From: Clostridia bacterium
Lineage (GTDB): Bacteria > Bacillota > Clostridia > Oscillospirales > Acutalibacteraceae
Reading direction: 5' to 3'
Assembly (NCBI GenBank): GCA_017398485.1
Contig: JAFQFY010000033.1
Location: 1-64,000 of the forward strand
Length of the DNA stretch: 64,000 nucleotides
Positions 17,895 through 24,172 of the stretch are shown here, piece after piece. A program made the position numbers and the translations under genes. The notes under the pieces were generated by a model. The model saw nothing but the letters and a program-made list of their open reading frames with translations, was not told the origin of the DNA and made no database searches. Within the stretch, counting starts at the first letter, position 1. Each line of letters begins with the position of its first letter.

Positions 17895-19129
17895 TGTAAA
17901 AACCCTTCTTCCATGTTGCGAATGTTTTCGTCCATATCGGATACGCAGTTGACGGTAAAATCCGCCGCCGCGCAATAGAGCTCATAGCGTTCTTCATAGC
18001 GTTGGCACAATAATTGAGCGTTGCTGGACAACGGACGATCGTCGGTCGTCACCAGCGCGTCGAGCGGTCGATCGAGAAAACACAGCTTGCCGTTGGCACG
18101 CAGGGCGGTGAGATTATCGGGGCGCAGGATCGCGCCGCCGCCGGTGGCGATCACCGTATGCTGTACGCTTTCGAGCGAGCGTACGACCGCGGCTTCGATC
18201 TCACGAAAGCCGCGCTCGCCTTGTTCGGCGAAGATGTCGGGGATTTGCTTTCCCGTGCGCTTGACGATCTGCTCGTCGGTGTCGATAAAGTCCATGCCGA
18301 GGCGTGCGGCAACACGCTTGCCGAGTGTGGTCGTGCCGCAACCGGGCATGCCGATGAGTACAAGATTTTGCTTGTCGTTGCGGATTTTCCGATACACGCG
18401 TTCGATCTCATCCTTGTCCACGGCGGTGCCGAGGAAATGTTCGACAGCCGCGGCCGCTTGCGCGACGAGCATATACAGGCCGCCGATCGCCGCGACGCCG
18501 CGTGCTTGCGCCTGCAATACCAGCCGCGAGCGCAGGGGGTTATAGATCGCGTCTGCCACGCCGTCCACCTCGGGAAAATCGGTAAGGTCGACGGGCTGTG
18601 CGTCGGGATTCGGGAACATGCCGCAAGGCGTGGCGTTGAGAATGATCTGCGCGTCGGCGTGCTGTGTGCGCGCCTGTTCGTAGGTGATACAGCCGTCGCG
18701 CGCGGTACGGGATACGCGGCAGACCGCACGTGCACCCAAGGCGGAAGCCACCGCTTCGGCAGTTTTGGACGTACCGCCGCTGCCGAGCACGAGCACCTTC
18801 TTATCCGCGAGCGTTATGCCGCCGCGTTCCAGCAAGGCGGTCATACCGAAAAAGTCGGTGTTATAGCCGACCAGTTTCCCATCGCGGTGGACGATGGTGT
18901 TGACAGCACCGATGCGCGCGGCGATGGGGTCGATCTCGTCGAGATAGGGGATGACGTCCTGTTTATAGGGGATGGTGACGTTGATCGCGCGAAACGCGCG
19001 CGCATGCATAAACGCGGCGAGCTCGTCGCGCGGGATCTCCCTGATCTCGTATTCGTATGATGCGAGATCGGCGTGTATTTCTTTAGAAAAGCTGTGGGAC
19101 AGCTTTTCTCCGATGCAACCGTATTCCAT
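17891..19129 (-). CDS. aroE-aroK: Shikimate dehydrogenase - shikimate kinase fusion (AroE-AroK)
   Basis: One 412-residue chain for two consecutive steps: dehydroshikimate to shikimate, then shikimate 3-phosphate. Residues 1 to about 250 are AroE (KLSHSFS shikimate site, VTIPYKQ, GAVNTI, NTDFFG, NADP loop LGSGGTSKT). Residues about 257-412 are AroK (FIDTDEQI, GFREIE, TGGGAI, LDRPLDAL). In the kinase P-loop the invariant lysine is missing: the sequence is GMPGCGTTTLG, so Thr266 stands where GxxGxGK[ST] has Lys. The kinase half may be impaired or may bind ATP unusually. Start ATG 19129 overlaps the aroC stop by one base (TAATG). Fusion of these two enzymes is unusual but easy to read here. Confidence 0.92.
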   Translation of the reverse strand: MEYGCIGEKLSHSFSKEIHADLASYEYEIREIPRDELAAFMHARAFRAINVTIPYKQDVIPYLDEIDPIAARIGAVNTIVHRDGKLVGYNTDFFGMTALLERGGITLADKKVLVLGSGGTSKTAEAVASALGARAVCRVSRTARDGCITYEQARTQHADAQIILNATPCGMFPNPDAQPVDLTDFPEVDGVADAIYNPLRSRLVLQAQARGVAAIGGLYMLVAQAAAAVEHFLGTAVDKDEIERVYRKIRNDKQNLVLIGMPGCGTTTLGKRVAARLGMDFIDTDEQIVKRTGKQIPDIFAEQGERGFREIEAAVVRSLESVQHTVIATGGGAILRPDNLTALRANGKLCFLDRPLDALVTTDDRPLSSNAQLLCQRYEERYELYCAAADFTVNCVSDMDENIRNMEEGFLQ

Positions 19130-20220
19130 TATTTCGCCAACCAATCCGTTCCGTATTTTATGCTGAGCATATCGCACAGCGTCAACGCGACCATGCTGTC
19201 TGCCACGACGCGCGCACGGTGCACGATGCAGGGATCGTGGCGGCCGCCGGCGACGAGGTCGGTCATCTCGCCTGTTTGCAGGTTGAGGGTATGTTGTGTT
19301 TTGTGAATGGTGGGGGTGGGTTTGACGGCGCACCGCATTATAAGCGGCATACCATTGGAGATGCCGCCGTTGATGCCGCCGTTGTGGTTGGTGGCGGTGA
19401 CGACCGCGTCGCCGTCTTTGGTGAAGCAGTCGTTTGCCTGACTGCCGCGCATGCCGCTCATGGCAAAGCCGTCGCCGAACTCCACGCCCTTAACGGCCGG
19501 AATGGAGAACAGCGCGTGCGCGAGCACGCTTTCGAGCGTGTCGAACCACGGCTCGCCCACGCCGACGGGTATACCGGTGACGGCGGTTTCCAGCACGCCG
19601 CCGACGCTGTCGCCGTCTTCGGCGGCGGTAAGGATCGCCGCCTGCATGTTGGCGGCGGCATCGTCGTCGAGCACGGCGAACACTGCGTCGTTGAGCTTTG
19701 CCGTGTCGCGTACAAGATCGTCGAACGCGCGGTCGCTCACGTCTGCGATACGCGCAATGTGCGTGGCAATGGTAATGCCTTTTTGACGCAATGCGGGGAT
19801 CACGATCGCCGCCGCGGCCACGAGGGCAGCGGTGAGGCGACCGCTGAAATGACCGCCGCCGCGCGGATCGGCAAAGCCGTTGTATTTGCCAAGTGCGGTA
19901 TAATCCGCGTGTCCCGGACGAGGAGTGGCGGCAAAGGGACTGTAATCGCCCGATTTGACGTCGCCGTTTGCAATGCGAATGAGCAGGGGCGTGCCGGTGG
20001 TCTTGCCGTGATACACGCCGCTTTCGATGACAAACGGATCTGCCTCCTGTCGGGGCGTGGACAGTTGATTCATCGGGCGGCGCAGGGTCAATTGATGGCG
20101 AATAAAATCTTCGTCCACCGTCAACCCGGGCGCGAGCCCGTCGATAAGGGCGCCGACCGAAGCACCGTGGCTTTCTCCAAACAGTGAAACGGTTACTTGA
20201 TAACCAAAGGTATTTTTCAT
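19129..20220 (-). CDS. aroC: Chorismate synthase
   Basis: FMN-dependent elimination of phosphate from EPSP to give chorismate. Signatures: GESHGASVGALIDG at about residues 15-28, the RPGHADYTALGKY segment, GRLTAALVAAAA, and GGINGGISNGMP. 363 residues is normal. ATG 20220 overlaps the aroB stop by 4 bases. Confidence 0.96.
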   Translation of the reverse strand: MKNTFGYQVTVSLFGESHGASVGALIDGLAPGLTVDEDFIRHQLTLRRPMNQLSTPRQEADPFVIESGVYHGKTTGTPLLIRIANGDVKSGDYSPFAATPRPGHADYTALGKYNGFADPRGGGHFSGRLTAALVAAAAIVIPALRQKGITIATHIARIADVSDRAFDDLVRDTAKLNDAVFAVLDDDAAANMQAAILTAAEDGDSVGGVLETAVTGIPVGVGEPWFDTLESVLAHALFSIPAVKGVEFGDGFAMSGMRGSQANDCFTKDGDAVVTATNHNGGINGGISNGMPLIMRCAVKPTPTIHKTQHTLNLQTGEMTDLVAGGRHDPCIVHRARVVADSMVALTLCDMLSIKYGTDWLAK

Positions 20221-21230
20221 TCGCGTATTCCCCTTTCGATCTGCTGTGCCAGTTCGCTCAGCGGCAGTTTTTTGAATGTGAAGGTGCCGATTTCGGGCAC
20301 GTACACGACGGAGATATCCTGTCCGTCGGCTTTTTTATCGTGGGCGAGCGCTTCGATGATGCGCGTCGGCTCACCGCTGACGGCGGTGGGGAGACCCAAC
20401 CCTTTCAGCACGGGCAACAACCGCGCGCGTACCGCGTCGCTGCACATGGGAAGCATCCCGATGGCGACGCATTCGCCGTGATAATAGTGCGCCATATCCT
20501 CGGCGCTTTCGACGGCGTGCGCGAGGGTGTGTCCGAAGTTGAGTACGCGGCGAAGACCGCCTTCGCGTTCGTCCTGCTCGACCACCGCGCGCTTGATGAG
20601 CAAGGCTCGCTCGATGATCGTTTCGAGATTTTGAGTTGCCGCGCCGCTTTCGAACATAGCAAATAACGCAGGGTCGTGGGTGAGTGCCATTTTGACCGCT
20701 TCCGCCATGCCGTTAGCCAGCTGGCGCGGCGGCAGGGTGTCGAGCGTGTTCGGGTCGATGAGCACCGCGCGCGGCGGCCAGAAAGCACCGACGATGTTTT
20801 TGTATCCGCCAAAGTCGATGGCGGTCTTGCCGCCGATGGAAGAGTCCACCTGGCTGAGCAGGGTGGTCGGGACGTTATAGAAGTCGATGCCGCGCATAAA
20901 GCACGCCGCGGCAAAGCCGGCAAGGTCGCCCACCACGCCGCCACCGACTGCGACCACGCAGTCGGTGCGAGTAAAGCCGTTTTCGGTCAGCACGCCGAGC
21001 AGCTCGAGGAAACGGTCACTGCATTTGGACGCTTCGCCTTGCGGTATGGTAATAACGGTCGGCGCGGTGCATTGTGCCGCGATCGTTTGCGCGTACTGCG
21101 TCGGCACACCGCTGTCGGTGACGATCAGCACGCGGCGGTGTAAGTTCATCAGCTCGCCGGCGCGGTGCAGAGCACCGCGTTCGAGCAAAATATCATAGCC
21201 GCCCGTGGCGGTCTTAACGGGAATGCGCAT
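20217..21230 (-). CDS. aroB: 3-dehydroquinate synthase
   Basis: NAD- and metal-dependent cyclisation of DAHP to 3-dehydroquinate. Motifs: PQGEASK, VAVGGGVVGDLAGFAAA, TTLLSQVDSSIGGKTAID, and LNFGHTLAHAVE with the metal-binding His. 337 residues, normal. It starts at ATG 21230, 12 bases after pheA, and overlaps aroC at its end. Confidence 0.95.
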   Translation of the reverse strand: MRIPVKTATGGYDILLERGALHRAGELMNLHRRVLIVTDSGVPTQYAQTIAAQCTAPTVITIPQGEASKCSDRFLELLGVLTENGFTRTDCVVAVGGGVVGDLAGFAAACFMRGIDFYNVPTTLLSQVDSSIGGKTAIDFGGYKNIVGAFWPPRAVLIDPNTLDTLPPRQLANGMAEAVKMALTHDPALFAMFESGAATQNLETIIERALLIKRAVVEQDEREGGLRRVLNFGHTLAHAVESAEDMAHYYHGECVAIGMLPMCSDAVRARLLPVLKGLGLPTAVSGEPTRIIEALAHDKKADGQDISVVYVPEIGTFTFKKLPLSELAQQIERGIRE

Positions 21231-21242
21231 ATATATTCCACC

Positions 21243-22331
21243 TTATAAACGGATTTCTTTTTCAAAGCTGGCGATAACACGCGCCTCGTCGCAACAGGTG
21301 CGCAGTTCGTTGAGCATGGCTTTGCCCTGCTCACTGCCGATGTTCCCCTCACCCTCGGCGTAGAAATAATAGCTCCAGATGAGGTCGCGTGCCGGGCGGC
21401 TTTTGAGTGCTTGCAGGTTGAAGCCGTGAGAGCCGATGACCGAGATCGCTCTACCGAGCGAGCCGGCCTCGTTCTTGACTGTGAACAGCAGAATAAAACG
21501 GTTGTCCTGCAGACTTTGGCTCTTTTGCGTGCGCGAGAACACCGCAAAGCGCGTGGTGTTGCTGTTGCTGGCGTTGATGCGCGCCTCCAACTTTTTAAGA
21601 CCGAATTTTTGGGCGGCCTCGTCGCTGCCGATGGCGGCAATGTCGTGCCGACCCCATTCAGCGACCTGCTTGACGGCGACGGCGGTGTTGACCGCCTCGA
21701 TGGTGTCGAAGCCGTGTCGGCGGATGTATTCCGCGCACTGACCGAGTGCTTGCGGATGGCTGATGACGGTCTTGATCTGATCCATCGTGGTGCCTTTGAC
21801 CGCGAGCAGGTTTTGCTCGATGGCGATATCGTACATACCGTTGATATGCAACGGGCCGAAAAAGGCGAGATCCATCACCGCGCCCACGTCGCCGTTATAG
21901 CTGTTTTCTAACGGCAACACCGCGCAGTCGCAGGTGCCGTCGAGCACGGCGTTATATGCCGCTTTAAAGTCGGCGCAAGGGACAGTGGTCGCCATCGGGA
22001 AGATGCGTCCGGCGGCGATGTCGGCGAAAGCGCCCTCTACGCCGCTGAACGCCACGCGCATGCCGTCCATCAGTCGGGACTGAAACGCGCGCGACAACGC
22101 CATGGTGTTTTCCATAAACTGTGCGTAATAACTGCGGTAGTCCTCGTCCTCAATATAGCTTTGATTGCGTTCGAGAATCACCTTTTCACGCTCGGGGTCG
22201 GTGATGGGCAGACCGTGCGCCTTTTTATGGGCGGCGACCAGCCGCGCCGCGTCCATGCGCCGCGCGAACAAGCGCGCCATGTCGCGGTCGGTCTCGTCGA
22301 TGATCTGTCGTGCTTTTTCGAGGTCATTCAT
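21243..22331 (-). CDS. pheA: Bifunctional chorismate mutase / prephenate dehydratase
   Basis: Chorismate to prephenate to phenylpyruvate, the branch to phenylalanine. An AroQ-type chorismate mutase helix bundle (about 1-85) is followed by the dehydratase domain (FSGVEGAFAD, LPLENSYNGDVG, TTRFAVFSR) and a C-terminal ACT domain (LLFTVKNEAGSLGRAISVIGSHGFNLQALKSRP contains the ESRP-like motif as KSRP), so phenylalanine feedback is expected. Start is ATG 22331, or possibly the in-frame GTG at 22340 that overlaps the upstream stop (GTGA); the ribosome site AGGAAAG does not decide between them. Confidence 0.93.
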   Translation of the reverse strand: MNDLEKARQIIDETDRDMARLFARRMDAARLVAAHKKAHGLPITDPEREKVILERNQSYIEDEDYRSYYAQFMENTMALSRAFQSRLMDGMRVAFSGVEGAFADIAAGRIFPMATTVPCADFKAAYNAVLDGTCDCAVLPLENSYNGDVGAVMDLAFFGPLHINGMYDIAIEQNLLAVKGTTMDQIKTVISHPQALGQCAEYIRRHGFDTIEAVNTAVAVKQVAEWGRHDIAAIGSDEAAQKFGLKKLEARINASNSNTTRFAVFSRTQKSQSLQDNRFILLFTVKNEAGSLGRAISVIGSHGFNLQALKSRPARDLIWSYYFYAEGEGNIGSEQGKAMLNELRTCCDEARVIASFEKEIRL

Positions 22332-22336
22332 AATAA

Positions 22337-23527
22337 TCACTTGCTTTCCTGATAATCGTTATACAGGGCACGGAAGGCCGGCAGGGCGCGCTCAATGGTA
22401 TCGTAGGCGACGCAGTAGGCGAGGCGCACGTAGCCGGGGAAGCCGAAGCTGTCGCTCGGCACGAGTAACAGCTCGTATTTCTTTGCGCGTTCACAGAAGG
22501 CGGCGGCGTCGTCCTCGAGTGCCTTCATAAACAGGTAGAACGCTCCGTCGGGACGCGCGACGGTATAGCCGATGTCGGTGAGCTTGCCGTAGAACAGATC
22601 GCGGTTTTTGCGATAGGCGTCGATGTTAGCGGTTTCGTTCAGACACTCACCGATGGTATATTGCAGCAGACTCGGTGCGCATACAAATCCCAGCGCGCGA
22701 CCTGCGCCGCAGACCGCGGCGAACACGTCGGCGGCGTTGTCCATGCGCGGCGATACGAAGATATAACCGATGCGCTCGCCGGGGAGGGACAGGGATTTAC
22801 TGTATGAATAGCAGACGATGGTGTTTTTATAATACAGCGGCAGATACGGCACTTCCATATCGTAGACCAGCTCGCGATACGGCTCGTCTGCGATGAGGAA
22901 GATCTGCGTGCCGAACTGAGCCTGCTTTTTGTCCAACAGGGCGGTCAACTCTTTGACGGTATCCTCGCCGAGCACCACGCCGGAAGGGTTGTTGGGGGAG
23001 TTGACGATGATCGCTTTGGTATTGGGTGTGATCGCCGCTTCGAGTGCGGCAAAGTCGATCTGGAAATCGCCTTCGCGGCATTTGACGGTCGTGAGGGTCG
23101 CGCCGGCCTTCTCGGCGAACACGCGGTATTCGGGGAAGAAGGGTGCGAGCACTACCACCTCGTCGCCGTCGTTTACGATGGCGTGCAGGCTGATGGTCAG
23201 TGACGCCGCCGCGCCGCAGGTCATGTAGATGGTCGCGGCGGATGCCTCCATGCCGAAACGGCGTTTGATGCTTTCGGCGATCTTGCCGCGCACGCCGAGG
23301 TCACCCGGGGCGGAGGTGTAGCCGTGCAGCGCGACGGGATCGCATTCAGCGGTCAGGCGGCGGATCGCCTCGTTGACCGCTTCGGGTGCGGGAATGCTGG
23401 GGTTGCCGATACTGAAATCGAACACCTTATCGGCGCCGATCTCGGCACGCCGCTTCTTGGCGTATTCAAAGATCTCGCGAATGACCGAGCTTTTCTTTCC
23501 GAGTTGTTCCATTTTGGAGTTGATCAT
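22337..23527 (-). CDS. PLP-dependent aminotransferase, probably aromatic/aspartate type
   Basis: Class I/II fold-type I aminotransferase of 396 residues. Motifs: IGNPSIPAP, the CGAAASLTISLH cofactor segment, NSPNNPSGVV, ADEPYREL, and the PLP-lysine region SYSKSLSLPGERIGY. As first gene of the Phe/Tyr operon, it most likely performs the last step, transamination of phenylpyruvate and 4-hydroxyphenylpyruvate. Substrate choice is inferred from context. ATG 23527 is chosen for AAGGAAC 8 bases upstream; it starts just beyond the attenuator terminator. Confidence 0.92.
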   Translation of the reverse strand: MINSKMEQLGKKSSVIREIFEYAKKRRAEIGADKVFDFSIGNPSIPAPEAVNEAIRRLTAECDPVALHGYTSAPGDLGVRGKIAESIKRRFGMEASAATIYMTCGAAASLTISLHAIVNDGDEVVVLAPFFPEYRVFAEKAGATLTTVKCREGDFQIDFAALEAAITPNTKAIIVNSPNNPSGVVLGEDTVKELTALLDKKQAQFGTQIFLIADEPYRELVYDMEVPYLPLYYKNTIVCYSYSKSLSLPGERIGYIFVSPRMDNAADVFAAVCGAGRALGFVCAPSLLQYTIGECLNETANIDAYRKNRDLFYGKLTDIGYTVARPDGAFYLFMKALEDDAAAFCERAKKYELLLVPSDSFGFPGYVRLAYCVAYDTIERALPAFRALYNDYQESK

Positions 23528-23559
23528 AATAAACGTTCCTTTCGACAAGAAAAATCAAT

Positions 23560-23608
23560 AAAAAAAGCCCGCATTCCTGTTTCCCCCTCGGGGTACGCGG
23601 AACAGCGG
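23560..23608 (-). terminator. Attenuator terminator in the aromatic operon leader
   Basis: On the minus strand: CCGC-TG-TTCC ... GGAA-T-GCGG with an inner CCCC/GGGG hairpin, followed by seven T. It lies between the leader peptide and the first enzyme gene. The upstream GGTCCGC (23605-23611), which shares the CCGC of the terminator arm, can instead pair with GCGGACC inside the leader reading frame (23662-23668). Confidence 0.82.
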
Positions 23609-23635
23609 ACCATACGGTACAACTGGTGACAGTCG

Positions 23636-23713
23636 TTAGTTGACTGCACGGGTGCACTGCCGGTCCGCGCTGGTAAAGTAATAAAAATACGAGAAATCGA
23701 CCTTTGCGAACAT
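23636..23713 (-). CDS. Phe/Tyr leader peptide of the aromatic operon
   Basis: A 25-codon open frame with its own SD (AGAGGTG, 6 bases before ATG 23713), starting about 27 bases after the predicted transcription start. Seven of the 25 codons are aromatic (4 Phe, 3 Tyr), including SYFYYF at residues 8-13. Codons 16-18 contain GCGGACC, which is complementary to GGTCCGC overlapping the 5' arm of the downstream terminator. This is the arrangement of a ribosome-stalling attenuator of the E. coli pheA type. It is not a known protein family; function is inferred from position and composition. Confidence 0.83.
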   Translation of the reverse strand: MFAKVDFSYFYYFTSADRQCTRAVN

Positions 23714-23746
23714 TCGGCTCACCTCTTTTGTTAAATCTTGTGTTAC

Positions 23747-23775
23747 ATTATATATAATTCCTTTATAATTGTCAA
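23747..23775 (-). promoter_or_regulatory. Consensus promoter of the aromatic amino acid operon
   Basis: TTGACA (23770-23775) - 17 bases - TATAAT (23747-23752), a perfect sigma-A consensus, reading leftward into the leader peptide and the aro genes. Confidence 0.94.
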
Positions 23776-23817
23776 GCCTTTTTCGCTGTAAAGCGATAAA
23801 GTTTTTGATAAAAATCA

Positions 23818-23841
23818 AACCGCACGGTTGTCCGTGCGGTT
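23818..23841 (-). terminator. Terminator of the ferritin-like gene
   Basis: AACCGCACGG-ACAA-CCGTGCGGTT stem 7 bases after the stop, then TTGATTTTTAT on the minus strand. Confidence 0.8.
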
Positions 23842-23847
23842 AACAAG

Positions 23848-24075
23848 TTATCCTTCGTTTTGATATTTATGCAGGATCTCGCGAAAGCGTGCAGCGTGTA
23901 CACACTCCTCCTCGGCGAACTGCGCGAACACGCGCGCGGTGTCGTCATCGTCGTTGATCTGTTTGGAATACAGTTCAAAATCGCGGGTGAGTTCCATCGA
24001 GTTCTCCCAGGCGCGCATCACCTTATCGCGCGTGGTGATCTGTATCGGCTGTTCGCCGCCGTGTTGACAAGACAT
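23848..24075 (-). CDS. Small two-helix ferritin-like protein
   Basis: 75 residues. Two predicted helices carry a di-iron-like pattern: Glu28 in the first, and EEECVHAA with an ExxH (E57, H60) in the second, the layout of half-ferritins and rubrerythrin-like proteins that work as dimers. The N-terminus CQHGGEQP is free of any targeting signal. ATG 24075 follows AAGGAGG by 7 bases; longer in-frame starts lack a ribosome site. The promoter matches a sigma-G pattern, so expression in the forespore is possible, perhaps as a spore iron or oxidative-stress protein. Function is inferred; the metal ligands are visible only as a pattern. Confidence 0.75.
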   Translation of the reverse strand: MSCQHGGEQPIQITTRDKVMRAWENSMELTRDFELYSKQINDDDDTARVFAQFAEEECVHAARFREILHKYQNEG

Positions 24076-24087
24076 AATCATTCCTCC

Positions 24088-24112
24088 TTTTGTCATAGTA
24101 TGCGTGACAAAA
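24088..24112. promoter_or_regulatory. Inverted repeat centred on the ferritin-like gene promoter
   Basis: TTTTGTCA - 9 bases - TGACAAAA. The spacer coincides almost exactly with the -10 box (24096-24102). Position suits a repressor operator; a hairpin covering the ribosome site is an alternative. Confidence 0.6.
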
Positions 24113-24126
24113 AGCAGGAATATGCA
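24096..24126 (-). promoter_or_regulatory. Sigma-G-like promoter of the ferritin-like gene
   Basis: TGCATA (24121-24126) - 18 bases - CATACTA (24096-24102), matching the forespore sigma-G consensus (TGMATA, CATNNTA). The transcript would start only about 14 bases before the ATG, just ahead of the AAGGAGG site. Confidence 0.65.
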
Positions 24127-24129
24127 AAA

Positions 24130-24159
24130 AACGACCGTATCCCGTGGGATACGGTCGTT
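24130..24159 (-). terminator. Terminator of the cmk-ispH operon
   Basis: 14-bp stem AACGACCGTATCCC / GGGATACGGTCGTT, 2-base loop, followed on the minus strand by TTTTTTGC. Confidence 0.92.
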
Positions 24160-24172
24160 CGGTTGATCGGAA

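Noticed and set aside
23560..23740. T-box riboswitch for the aromatic operon
   Set aside because: The GGGTGG-ACCGCG motif, specifier loop and usual 200-300 base leader are absent; the leader is short and contains a translated Phe/Tyr-rich frame instead.
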